Positions 1 through 7,172 of a stretch of 31,168 nt of DNA are shown piece by piece; position 1 is the stretch's first letter; each line of letters begins with the position of its first letter. Location of the stretch: IMG/VR virus record IMGVR_UViG_3300008107_000588, positions 1 to 31,168 of that record. One strand, 5' to 3'. Both the position numbers and the translations under genes were made by a program. The DNA is from a virus. The notes below the pieces were generated by a model. It worked only from the letters and a program-made list of their open reading frames with translations. It did no database searches and was not told where the DNA came from.

Positions 1-2
1 TG

Positions 3-647
3 CCTTCTGGACATTTTTGTTTAACATACGTACAAAAAAGAAAAATACCAGAAAAGTTTTTTGATAACCTCTATTTCACAACCAACTATGAGAAGTTCAT
101 TAAGAAACTCATACCTGATTGTGATAAAGAATTAGTACCTGATGCTCGTCTAGTTATACCTTTCTATGACCATTACAATGAATTAATCGCTGTAACTGGT
201 CGATCATTGGAATCTGGAAGTAAAGTGCTTCGTTATGTTACCGTGAGAACAAACGATTCAAAAGATAAGTTATTGTTTGGTATGGATACAGTTGATTTAA
301 ATCAACCAGTAAGAATTGTAGAAGGCCAGTTAGATTCCTTGTTTCTAAATAACTGCATCGCTTCAGGTGATGGAAATCTTTCAATCGCAGCTAAGAATGT
401 AGATTGCAAAGAAAAGATTCTCATCTATGATAATGAAAAAAGAAATAAAGAAATTCTAAAGATGATGCACAATTCGATAGAATTAGGTTATAAGGTAGTG
501 ATATGGCCAGATTATATTGAAGCCAAAGATATAAATGAAATGGTAATGTCAGGCATTTCACCTGACGCAATTGAAGAAATTATAAGTAATAATACTTTTT
601 CTGGTTTGGAAGCACAAACTAGATTTACATTTTGGAAAAGAGTTTAA
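3..647 (+). CDS. 61: DNA primase, T4 gp61-like (5' end outside window)
   Basis: The frame is open from the first bases of the window, so only the C-terminal ~214 residues are visible; the T4 primase is about 340 residues. It would make RNA primers for lagging-strand synthesis with the gp41-type helicase. Seen: a Toprim-like core with VRIVEGQLDSLFLNNCIA (compare EGPIDSLF in T4 gp61), then an acidic stretch ILIYDNEKRNKEI and VVIWPDYIEAKDINEM, which match the T4 order EGP-DS, LDNE and KDVNDM. The N-terminal zinc-binding part is not in the window. It is followed 2 nt later by thyX, consistent with a replication and nucleotide operon. The family match is from memory of gp61, but the run of motifs is long and collinear. 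Confidence 0.83.
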   Translation, partial: PSGHFCLTYVQKRKIPEKFFDNLYFTTNYEKFIKKLIPDCDKELVPDARLVIPFYDHYNELIAVTGRSLESGSKVLRYVTVRTNDSKDKLLFGMDTVDLNQPVRIVEGQLDSLFLNNCIASGDGNLSIAAKNVDCKEKILIYDNEKRNKEILKMMHNSIELGYKVVIWPDYIEAKDINEMVMSGISPDAIEEIISNNTFSGLEAQTRFTFWKRV

Positions 648-648
648 C

Positions 649-1317
649 ATGAAAGTTAATTTGATTAGTTATTCACAAATAGCACGAACATCAGGTGGTG
701 GCATTGAAAAAGATTTACAAGAGTTAGTCGCTTTCTGTGCAAGAGTATCAAATCCCAGTAACCAATCAAATAAAGAAACAAGTGAGAAGTTAATTCGTTA
801 TCTCATCAAAAACCAACACTGGTCACCTTTAGAGATGGTGAGTATGTGTTTAGAAATTGAAACCACAAGAGATATTGCTAGACAGATGCTTCGTCACCGT
901 TCTTTTTCTTTTCAGGAATTTTCACAGCGTTATGCTAATCCTGTAGAAGATTTGGATTTTGTGTATCGTGAAGCTAGATTACAAGATACAAAGAATCGAC
1001 AAAATTCTATTGAAACGAATGATGATTACTTGCAAGAAAGATGGGAATCAGAACAAGCATCAGTAATTCTAAGAGCAAAACAAGCGTATGAGTGGGCTAT
1101 AGAAAATGGTCTTGCAAAAGAACAAGCCCGTGTAGTTTTGCCAGAAGGTCTAACAGTATCACGTTTGTATATGAATGGAACCTTGCGTAGTTGGATACAC
1201 TACATACAGTTACGTTCAGCAAACGGCACACAAAAAGAGCACATGCTCATCGCACGTAAATGTGCAGAAGTAGTTGCCAAAGTATTTCCGATGGCAAAAG
1301 AATTCACAGAAAATTAA
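649..1317 (+). CDS. thyX: Flavin-dependent thymidylate synthase ThyX
   Basis: ThyX makes dTMP from dUMP using methylene-tetrahydrofolate and FAD/NADPH. The 222-residue length is normal for the family. The ThyX signature RHRx7S is present at residues 82-92 (RHRSFSFQEFS, then QRY). Near the C-terminus there is an Arg/Asn-rich substrate region (LRSWIHYIQLRSANGTQKEH). The start is the first ATG after the primase stop, with a weak purine-rich stretch (AAGAG) before it. The gene lies between primase and nrdA, the usual place for a phage dNTP-supply enzyme. Nothing looks truncated. Confidence 0.95.
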   Translation: MKVNLISYSQIARTSGGGIEKDLQELVAFCARVSNPSNQSNKETSEKLIRYLIKNQHWSPLEMVSMCLEIETTRDIARQMLRHRSFSFQEFSQRYANPVEDLDFVYREARLQDTKNRQNSIETNDDYLQERWESEQASVILRAKQAYEWAIENGLAKEQARVVLPEGLTVSRLYMNGTLRSWIHYIQLRSANGTQKEHMLIARKCAEVVAKVFPMAKEFTEN

Positions 1318-1340
1318 TAACAATAAAATTGGAGCAGCGA

Positions 1341-2483
1341 ATGGAAGATATCATCAATGGTATTAAGGTAGACTATTCTCAAGATAGTTTGTTTGATGAG
1401 TTGGGTGTAAAAAGATTAAAAGAATCTTACATGAAAGAGGAAGAAAACTCTCCACAAGAAAGGTTTGCATATGTTTCAAAAGCTTTTAGTTCAAATGAAG
1501 AACATGCACAAAGACTTTATAATTATAGTAGCAAGCATTGGCTTAGTTATTCTACTCCCATTCTTAGCTTTGGCCGTAGTAAGCGTGGCCTTCCTATCTC
1601 TTGTTTCTTACCTTATTTGGATGATAGTGCTGAGGGCTTGGTCGATACGTTATCGGAAGTCAACTGGCTTTCAATGTTAGGAGGAGGAGTTGGAATTGGT
1701 CTTGGTATTCGTTCTGCTGATGATAAGTCTGTTGGCATTATGCCTCACTTGCGTACCTATGACGCTTCTTCTTTGGCGTATAGGCAAGGTAGGACCCGCC
1801 GCGGTTCTTACGCTGCTTATCTTGATATTAGTCATCCAGATATTCTTATTTTCTTAGAGATGCGTAAACCAACGGGTGATCAAAACATGCGTTGTTTGAA
1901 TTTACATCACGGAATTAACATTACAGATGACTTCATGCATTTAATTGAAAAGTGTATGTTAGACCATGATGCAGATGATACATGGGAACTAAAAGATCCA
2001 CATAGTGGTGAAGTACGTGACAAAGTTTCTGCGAGAGAATTGTGGCAACGTGTACTTGAAATGCGTATGATGACGGGTGAACCATATTTGCATTTTATTG
2101 ATACAAGTAATCGTGCAATGCCAGAATTTCAAAAGAAATTAGGTCTATCAATTAAACAAAGTAATCTATGCAGCGAAATTATTTTACCAACCGACAAAGA
2201 AAGAACTGCTGTTTGCTGTCTTTCGTCATTGAATTTGGAGTATTTTGATGAGTGGAAAAATGATAAACTTTTTTTACGGGACACGGCTGAAATGCTGGAT
2301 AATGTACTTCAGTACTTTATTAGCAATGCTCCTGATCACATTAGCCGAGCCAGGTACTCTGCTATCCAAGAGCGCAGCATTGGTGTGGGGGCTCTTGGTT
2401 TTCACGCTTATCTACAGAGAAATGGCATACCGTTTGAGAGGCACCGGACTACGTTTCAGTCATCTTATGGCCATTGCTCCTAA
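1341..2483 (+). CDS. nrdA: Ribonucleotide reductase class I large subunit, N-terminal part (frame broken)
   Basis: This is the catalytic alpha subunit, reducing NDPs to dNDPs. ATG 1341 is chosen because GGAG lies 8 nt upstream; an in-frame extension to 1260 would run into thyX. There is no ATP-cone domain at the N-terminus, so the protein starts directly at the ten-stranded barrel. Catalytic residues are visible: Cys88 (PISCFLPYL), the Asn275/Cys277/Glu279 triad (SNLCSEI) and the partner Cys at 292-293 (AVCCLSSLN). The frame matches the family up to NGIPFE at residue 366, then reads 14 unrelated residues and stops at 2483. The family continues in another frame (next entry). About 35-45 residues expected between the two halves are absent, pointing to an out-of-frame deletion or an assembly error rather than a clean split. 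Confidence 0.88.
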   Translation: MEDIINGIKVDYSQDSLFDELGVKRLKESYMKEEENSPQERFAYVSKAFSSNEEHAQRLYNYSSKHWLSYSTPILSFGRSKRGLPISCFLPYLDDSAEGLVDTLSEVNWLSMLGGGVGIGLGIRSADDKSVGIMPHLRTYDASSLAYRQGRTRRGSYAAYLDISHPDILIFLEMRKPTGDQNMRCLNLHHGINITDDFMHLIEKCMLDHDADDTWELKDPHSGEVRDKVSARELWQRVLEMRMMTGEPYLHFIDTSNRAMPEFQKKLGLSIKQSNLCSEIILPTDKERTAVCCLSSLNLEYFDEWKNDKLFLRDTAEMLDNVLQYFISNAPDHISRARYSAIQERSIGVGALGFHAYLQRNGIPFERHRTTFQSSYGHCS

Positions 2484-3027
2484 TGCTTCTAGCTCTATTA
2501 TCATGGGCAATACTAGCCCTTCTGTTGAGCCTTATCGTGCCAATGCCTATAGACAAGATACTCTTTCTGGAGCCTACTTAAATAAAAATAAGTATTTGGA
2601 TAAGTTAATCAAGGAGAAATGTGATGCCGACAGCAAATTGGATTATCAAGAAATCTGGTCATCTATCATTGCAAACGATGGTTCCGTCCAACACTTGGAT
2701 TTCTTGGATGAATGGACCAAAGATGTCTACAAAACTAGTATGGAAATTGACCAAAGATGGATTGTGGACCACGCAGCTAACAGACAAAATTACATTGACC
2801 AGGCGCAATCCATTAACCTCTTTTTTAGACCTGATGTAAATGTAAAGTATCTACATGCTGTACACTTTCAGGCTTGGAAACAAGGACTCAAAACACTTTA
2901 TTACTGCCGTAGTGAGAAATTGGCTAAAGCAGATAAAGTGTCAAAGAGAATCGAAAGAAAAGTGATCGAAGAAATTGATTTGAAGGCTTTAGCAACAGAA
3001 GATGTTTGTTTAGCTTGCGAAGGATGA
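2422..3027 (+). CDS. nrdA: Ribonucleotide reductase class I large subunit, C-terminal part (frame broken)
   Basis: This carries the rest of NrdA, shifted one base relative to the upstream half. Family-like sequence resumes at GTGLRFSHLMAIAPN and includes the substrate-binding loop AIAPNASSS, NTSPSVEPYRANAY, the Tyr-Tyr radical-transfer pair (TLYYCRSEK) and the C-terminal redox pair CLACEG used by thioredoxin. ATG 2422 is the nearest possible restart in this frame, preceded only by weak AGAGA, and overlaps the upstream half by 62 nt. Residues 1-6 from this start are out-of-frame readings of the upstream coding sequence. Either this is translated separately, giving a two-piece enzyme lacking a short internal segment, or the gene is dead here. 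Thioredoxin and nrdB downstream look intact. Confidence 0.8.
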   Translation: MAYRLRGTGLRFSHLMAIAPNASSSIIMGNTSPSVEPYRANAYRQDTLSGAYLNKNKYLDKLIKEKCDADSKLDYQEIWSSIIANDGSVQHLDFLDEWTKDVYKTSMEIDQRWIVDHAANRQNYIDQAQSINLFFRPDVNVKYLHAVHFQAWKQGLKTLYYCRSEKLAKADKVSKRIERKVIEEIDLKALATEDVCLACEG

Positions 3028-3037
3028 TTGATATAAA

Positions 3038-3676
3038 GTGTCAACAATTGCATTATTTGTGCAACACCCGAAATGTTCGGTTCAATCGTGCAATGGTATA
3101 ATCAAAGCACTAGGACCGAACTATACATATAAATTATTTACTAAACATGAAATCGAAAACGACTTTTTTGATAATGTGGATCTCTTGTGTTTTCCTGGTG
3201 GTGTTGGCGACAGTGATGCTTTCGATACATATTTTAGGCATCACGGGAGTTTTATCCTTGACTACATCAAATCTGGTGGCAGATATCTTGGGATATGTAT
3301 GGGTGCCTATTGGGCTGATAAACATTATTTTAATATACTGTACGGAGTTGAATCAAAACAATATATTAAAAGACCAAACACCTGTACCAGACGATCATAC
3401 AGTAAAGCAATTGAATGTAACTGGAACGGCACAGATGATAGATTCTTCTTTTACGATGCACCTACATTTATCGGAGAAGAATCGAATTATGAAGTTGTAG
3501 CGAGATATAAAAATGGAGATCCAGCCGCAATTATACAAGGTCGTATAGGTTTGATTGGACCCCATCTCGAAGCAGAAGAATATTGGTATGATAAACCTTA
3601 TTTGCATCGTCACTGGAATAATGGTAAACATCATACATTATTAAAACAATTTGTTGACAGATTGATGGAGAAGTAG
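3038..3676 (+). CDS. Class I glutamine amidotransferase-like protein (BPL_N-type)
   Basis: The 212-residue protein has the flavodoxin-like amidotransferase fold signature: LLCFPGGVGDSDAF at about residues 49-62 and GGRYLGICMGAYWA at 80-93, where Cys87 sits in the nucleophile elbow (GICMGAY). This resembles the N-terminal domain of eukaryotic biotin-protein ligase (BPL_N family) more than true glutaminases, and I see no clear catalytic His-Glu pair, so the substrate is unknown. It starts at GTG 3038, the first start after an in-frame stop at 3029, with AGGA about 13 nt upstream. Its position between nrdA and thioredoxin/nrdB suggests co-expression with nucleotide metabolism, but a role there is only inference. 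Confidence 0.72.
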   Translation: MSTIALFVQHPKCSVQSCNGIIKALGPNYTYKLFTKHEIENDFFDNVDLLCFPGGVGDSDAFDTYFRHHGSFILDYIKSGGRYLGICMGAYWADKHYFNILYGVESKQYIKRPNTCTRRSYSKAIECNWNGTDDRFFFYDAPTFIGEESNYEVVARYKNGDPAAIIQGRIGLIGPHLEAEEYWYDKPYLHRHWNNGKHHTLLKQFVDRLMEK

Positions 3677-3677
3677 T

Positions 3678-3809
3678 ATGATAGGTGAAATCATTATGTG
3701 GGGTTTCTTTTCAGCATGGGGTTGGTTTGGTGCTTCATACATTAAAGAAAAAATATGGCCAGAAAAACCAGCAATAGTACAAGAGGAAAAAAAGAATGAG
3801 CAAAAGTAA
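3678..3809 (+). CDS. Small membrane protein, unknown (43 aa)
   Basis: A 43-residue ORF with one hydrophobic, Trp-rich helix (IIMWGFFSAWGWFGASYI), followed by a charged tail rich in Lys and Glu. It begins one base after the amidotransferase stop, with GGAG in the end of that gene as ribosome-binding site, and overlaps the next ORF by 14 nt. This spacing supports translation. I recognise no family; a single-pass inner-membrane peptide is the plain reading. Confidence 0.6.
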   Translation: MIGEIIMWGFFSAWGWFGASYIKEKIWPEKPAIVQEEKKNEQK

Positions 3810-3960
3810 AGATTACAGCAATTTTGAAACACAAAAAGAAATATTATTGGATTATTTACAAGTAATGATTGCGATTGAAGATTGGCATGGCGTATCAGAT
3901 GTGGCAAACGATTTGCGTGAATTGGAAGCAAAACAAAATGTAAATTACAAAAGCAAATAA
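3796..3960 (+). CDS. Short conserved-type phage protein (54 aa)
   Basis: The protein is 54 residues, soluble and charged, beginning MSKSKDYSNFETQKEIL and containing IAIEDWHGVSDVANDLREL, which looks like a two-helix protein. ORFs of this type (short, with an EDWHGVxDxANDLRELE-like core) occur among T4-like phage nucleotide genes as far as I recall. A GAGGA run sits about 8 nt upstream of the ATG. It overlaps the previous ORF and is followed by GGAG for the next. Function unknown. Confidence 0.7.
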   Translation: MSKSKDYSNFETQKEILLDYLQVMIAIEDWHGVSDVANDLRELEAKQNVNYKSK

Positions 3961-3969
3961 GGAGATATT

Positions 3970-4104
3970 ATGGCTAAGCAAACCGGAACAAGTAAACACA
4001 AATCAGTACACAAAAGAACTAAACAGGGTGGACAGAAAAAAACCTCCTCCATGAATAAAACAGAAAAAACATCAAATAAAAAATATAGAGGTCAAGGTCG
4101 ATGA
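3970..4104 (+). CDS. Very basic small protein (44 aa), unknown
   Basis: The protein is 44 residues and extremely Lys/Arg/Thr/Ser-rich (MAKQTGTSKHKSVHKRTKQG at the N-terminus, KKYRGQGR at the C-terminus), with no hydrophobic core. This suggests a nucleic-acid-binding or disordered peptide. It has a good GGAG 5 nt upstream and its stop overlaps the thioredoxin start (ATGA), so translation is probably coupled to trx. Similar basic mini-proteins sit next to nrd genes in other T4-like phages as far as I recall. No function can be assigned. Confidence 0.68.
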   Translation: MAKQTGTSKHKSVHKRTKQGGQKKTSSMNKTEKTSNKKYRGQGR

Positions 4105-4346
4105 AAAAAGTTTTAAGATTTACAGCATCATGGTGTGGACCATGTAAAATGCTAGCTAAAACATTAGAAGAAGTTGAAACTAATGTACCAATTGAAGTGA
4201 TTGATATTGATGTCAATCCAGAAATTGCAACAGAATTTGGCATTCGTAGTGTACCAACATTGGTAATCGTTGAAGATAATATGGCATCAAAAAGACTCAT
4301 AGGAAATAAAACAAAACAAGAACTAGAGGCATTCATCAATGATTAA
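4101..4346 (+). CDS. trx: Thioredoxin
   Basis: A short, 81-residue thioredoxin with the CGPC active site (Cys12, Cys15 in TASWCGPCKM) and the conserved cis-Pro loop (IRSVPTLVIV). It lacks the first beta-alpha element of the ~108-residue cellular enzyme, a form typical of phages. The likely role is to re-reduce the C-terminal Cys pair of NrdA. It starts within the stop of the preceding basic ORF (ATGA) and overlaps nrdB by 8 nt, so trx and nrdB are translationally coupled. Confidence 0.92.
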   Translation: MKKVLRFTASWCGPCKMLAKTLEEVETNVPIEVIDIDVNPEIATEFGIRSVPTLVIVEDNMASKRLIGNKTKQELEAFIND

Positions 4347-5331
4347 AAAGCACGACACAAAACTAACGGACGAAAGAACCGCATTTAAACCATTCGCATA
4401 TCCTTGGGCATATAATGCATGGTTGCAACATGAACAAGCTCATTGGCTTCATTCAGAAGTTCCAATGATCGAAGATGTAAAAGATTGGAAAAACAAATTA
4501 ACAACAGAACAGAAACAATTTCTCACACACATTTTTAGATTCTTCACACAAGGCGACATTGATGTGGCAGGTGGTTATGTAAAGAATTATCTTCCTTATT
4601 TTCCTCAACCGGAAGTAAGAATGATGTTACTTGGTTTTGCAGCTCGTGAAGCATTACACATTGCAGCATACTCACACTTGATTGAAACATTAGGATTGCC
4701 TGATACAATGTACAATCAATTTTTAGAATATCAGGCAATGAGAGATAAACATGATTACGTACTTAATCTTAGCTCACAGAATGGCGATGCTGCTTCTACT
4801 GCTACTCACATTGCAGTATTCTCTGCTTTCACCGAAGGGATGCAATTATTCAGTTCCTTTATCATGTTACTTAACTTCCCACGCAACGGTACGATGAAGG
4901 GTATGGGACAAATCGTTACTTGGTCTATTGTTGATGAAACAATGCACGCCGAGAATATGATTAAATTGTTCCGTACATATGTGGAAGAAAACAAAGAAAT
5001 TTGGAATGATGATTTAAAATCGAGAATATATACTATTGCAGAAAAAATGGTGGAACTAGAAGATAAATTTATTGACCTAGCTTTCGAGATGGGTCCAATG
5101 GAGAACCTAGATGCAGAAGATGTTAAGCGCTATATTCGCTATATTGCTGACCGTAGGCTTATTTCTCTTGGTCTTAAAGGGATTTTCAAGGTAAAGAAAA
5201 ATCCATTGCCATGGGTTGAAGAAATGATTAATGCTCCTATTCACGGAAACTTTTTCGAAAATCGTGTTACTGATTACGCAAAAGGTGCCTTGTCGGGACA
5301 ATGGGAAGAAGTTTGGGGTAAAGCAGCTTAA
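4339..5331 (+). CDS. nrdB: Ribonucleotide reductase class I small subunit
   Basis: The 330-residue beta subunit houses the di-iron centre and radical. All metal ligands align by spacing with E. coli NrdB: Asp73, Glu104 and His107 (REALHIAAY), Glu166 (FTEGMQLF), Glu200 and His203 (VDETMHAEN). The radical Tyr is present as Tyr111, four residues after His107, so this is a tyrosyl-radical type rather than the Tyr-less subclass. The C-terminus (QWEEVWGKAA) would dock into NrdA. The gene looks fully intact, in contrast with nrdA. The start overlaps the end of trx. Confidence 0.95.
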   Translation: MIKKHDTKLTDERTAFKPFAYPWAYNAWLQHEQAHWLHSEVPMIEDVKDWKNKLTTEQKQFLTHIFRFFTQGDIDVAGGYVKNYLPYFPQPEVRMMLLGFAAREALHIAAYSHLIETLGLPDTMYNQFLEYQAMRDKHDYVLNLSSQNGDAASTATHIAVFSAFTEGMQLFSSFIMLLNFPRNGTMKGMGQIVTWSIVDETMHAENMIKLFRTYVEENKEIWNDDLKSRIYTIAEKMVELEDKFIDLAFEMGPMENLDAEDVKRYIRYIADRRLISLGLKGIFKVKKNPLPWVEEMINAPIHGNFFENRVTDYAKGALSGQWEEVWGKAA

Positions 5332-5345
5332 AAGGAGAAAAAGTG

Positions 5346-6032
5346 ATGAAATGGAAAAATGATTTAATAAAAGATATTAGATATCTTACACCTTGGGATG
5401 ATAGTGATGGAGATCCAAGAATAGAATTTAGGGGTTGGGCTGAGGTAACTGAAGCGAATAGAATGGTCTTAAGAGATAGATTTTTGAGAGTTTCTGAAAA
5501 TTGTTCCGCTATACTTGAAATCGGAGTCAATAGAAATGGAGAAAATTCATTTACACAAGTGTTGTTGAAAAATAAGAAAAAAGAAACTATCTATATTGGA
5601 ATAGATATAGATGATAGAGAATATCTAAACAATGAAGAAGAAAATATTCATGTTATAAGAGGTGATAGTTCCAACTATGAAGAAAATATGAAAATAATAA
5701 ATCAAATTTTTGAAAAATGTGGAGCAACTAGAAAAGAATTTGACTTTATTTTCATCGACGGGTGGCACAGCGTTAATCAATGTTTAAAAGATTGGGAATA
5801 CACAAACATTTTAGGAAAAAATGGAATTGTTGGACTTCATGATACAGCATATCATCCTGGTCCAAAAGTATTCATGAGAAATTTAAATAAAGATGAATGG
5901 GCTGTTGAAGCAAACGTGATTGAAACTTCTAACGATTGGGGTATTGGTTTTGCATGGAAAAAAGATACCAATAATTGGAATCCAGTTCCCGAAGGATATG
6001 AATGGAAAGTAGATCCTCCAAATATGTATTAA
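5346..6032 (+). CDS. Class I SAM-dependent methyltransferase-like protein
   Basis: A 228-residue protein with Rossmann methyltransferase features: SAILEIGVNRNGENSF (motif I), TIYIGIDIDDREYL (acidic end of strand 2), IHVIRGDSSNYE, then FDFIFIDGWHSVNQCLKDWE and GIVGLHDTAYHPGPKVF. The FIDGxHxxxxxxxDWE...GLHD pattern is that of Methyltransf_24/CmcI-like O-methyltransferases, often acting on sugars or small metabolites. ATG 5346 is preferred over GTG 5343 because GGAG (5334-5337) is then 8 nt away. It stands alone after nrdB and before the phosphate cassette; the substrate cannot be guessed. Host-glycan or phage-DNA modification are both possible. Confidence 0.72.
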   Translation: MKWKNDLIKDIRYLTPWDDSDGDPRIEFRGWAEVTEANRMVLRDRFLRVSENCSAILEIGVNRNGENSFTQVLLKNKKKETIYIGIDIDDREYLNNEEENIHVIRGDSSNYEENMKIINQIFEKCGATRKEFDFIFIDGWHSVNQCLKDWEYTNILGKNGIVGLHDTAYHPGPKVFMRNLNKDEWAVEANVIETSNDWGIGFAWKKDTNNWNPVPEGYEWKVDPPNMY

Positions 6033-6039
6033 TTGATTT

Positions 6040-6069
6040 ATGACAATCCGATGACGGTTTTGTTACAAT
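6040..6069 (+). promoter_or_regulatory. Promoter of pstS with Pho-box-like phased repeats
   Basis: Three short repeats are spaced exactly 11 nt: TGACA (6041), TGACG (6052) and TTACA (6063). Eleven-base phasing is the spacing of PhoB-binding direct repeats, and ATGACA...ATGAC resembles the reverse complement of the enterobacterial Pho box. The same bases also read as a sigma70 promoter, ATGACA (6040-6045), an 18-nt spacer, and TACAAT (6064-6069), leaving a leader of about 65 nt. The orientation of the Pho-like half-sites is opposite to the classical one, so PhoB control is an inference supported mainly by the phosphate genes downstream. Confidence 0.5.
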
Positions 6070-6107
6070 CCCGTTTAAGGATCATGATTTCATAGATAAG
6101 TGTGATA

Positions 6108-6123
6108 TTGTGCAAAGGCACAA
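6108..6123 (+). promoter_or_regulatory. Hairpin in the pstS leader
   Basis: TTGTGC and GCACAA form a perfect 6-bp stem around the loop AAAG, ending 7 nt before the AGGAG ribosome-binding site of pstS. There is no U-run, so it is not a terminator. It could stabilise the mRNA or affect ribosome access. Its function is not shown by the sequence. Confidence 0.45.
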
Positions 6124-6140
6124 TTCTTATAGGAGAAATC

Positions 6141-7163
6141 ATGAGAAAGTTACTTTTATCTTTATTGTTATTTACAGGAGTCGCATCCGCAGCAGAATTA
6201 ACTGGCGCTGGTGCGACTTTTCCATTTCCAATCTATGCTAAGTGGGCAGAAGCATATAAAGCATCCACTGGCATTGGTCTGAATTATCAATCAATCGGTT
6301 CTGGTGGTGGTATCAAACAAATCAAAGCAAAAACAGTTGACTTTGGTGCAAGTGATATGCCATTGAAGCCTGAAGAATTAGACAAAGAAGGTCTAGTGCA
6401 ATTTCCAGCAGTAATTGGCGGTGTAGTACCAGTATTCAATCTTGACGGTGTAGCAGCAGGTCAATTAAAATTAACACCAGAAGTTATTGCAAACATTCAT
6501 CTTGGTAAAATCACAAAGTGGAACGATAAAGCAATTGTTGATTTGAATCCTGGCGTCAATCTACCAGCATTAGCAATCACAGTTGTTCATCGTGCAGATG
6601 GTTCAGGCACTACATTTATTTGGACAAACTTTTTAGGTAAAGCAAACGCTGATTTTGCAAAAACTGTTGGCGAAGGCACAGCAGTAAAATGGCCAGTTGG
6701 TGTAGGTGGTAAAGGTAATGAAGGTGTTGCTGTTCAAGTACAAAGAATCAAAGGTGCATTTGGCTATGTAGAATATGCATATGCAAAAAGAAATAAAATT
6801 GCACACGCACAATTAAAAAATCGTGATGGTGTTTTTGTACAACCAAGTGACGATTCATTCAAAGCCGCAGCAGCAAACGCAGATTGGGCTAATGCACCAG
6901 GAATGTATTTGTTGCTCACATGGCAAACAGGTAAAGAAGCATGGCCAGCAACAGGCGCAAGTTTCATTCTCATGCACAAACAACAAGCAGATAGTTTGAC
7001 AGGTCGTGCAGTTTTGAAATTCTTTGATTGGAGTTGGAAGAATGGTGCCAAGATGAGTGAAGAACTAGAATATGTTCATTTACCACAATCAGTTATTAAA
7101 TTAAATCAGGACAATTGGAAAAAAGACTTAAAAGGTCCTGACAACAACCCAATTTGGAAATAA
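6141..7163 (+). CDS. pstS: Phosphate ABC transporter periplasmic binding protein PstS
   Basis: PstS binds phosphate in the periplasm and delivers it to the host PstCAB transporter; no pstCAB genes are seen here. The start is ATG 6141 with AGGAG at 6131-6135. A signal peptide occupies about residues 1-17 (MRKLLLSLLLFTGVASA, then AEL). The mature protein follows E. coli PstS closely: LTGAGATFPFPIYAKW, YQSIGSGGGIKQI, VDFGASDMPL, HRADGSGTTFIWTNFL (the phosphate-binding loop), VKWPVGVGGKGN, GAFGYVEYAYA and VLKFFDWSWKNGAK. Full length (341 aa) with no gaps. With the porin 9 nt downstream it forms a two-gene operon closed by a terminator. PstS is a known phage auxiliary gene in marine T4-like phages. 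Confidence 0.95.
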   Translation: MRKLLLSLLLFTGVASAAELTGAGATFPFPIYAKWAEAYKASTGIGLNYQSIGSGGGIKQIKAKTVDFGASDMPLKPEELDKEGLVQFPAVIGGVVPVFNLDGVAAGQLKLTPEVIANIHLGKITKWNDKAIVDLNPGVNLPALAITVVHRADGSGTTFIWTNFLGKANADFAKTVGEGTAVKWPVGVGGKGNEGVAVQVQRIKGAFGYVEYAYAKRNKIAHAQLKNRDGVFVQPSDDSFKAAAANADWANAPGMYLLLTWQTGKEAWPATGASFILMHKQQADSLTGRAVLKFFDWSWKNGAKMSEELEYVHLPQSVIKLNQDNWKKDLKGPDNNPIWK

Positions 7164-7172
7164 GGATAAATT

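Noticed and set aside
2245-2421. N-terminal extension of the nrdA C-terminal ORF back to an ATG at 2245
   Set aside because: This part is the out-of-frame reading of the upstream nrdA half, which is strongly conserved in its own frame.
2425-2450. Programmed +1 ribosomal frameshift in nrdA
   Set aside because: No recognised slippery sequence is visible at the junction, and a frameshift would not restore the several dozen residues that seem to be missing.
3134-4339. Several minus-strand ORFs of 60-106 codons under the amidotransferase and trx genes
   Set aside because: They lie opposite clearly coding plus-strand genes, have low-complexity hydrophobic products and no ribosome-binding sites.
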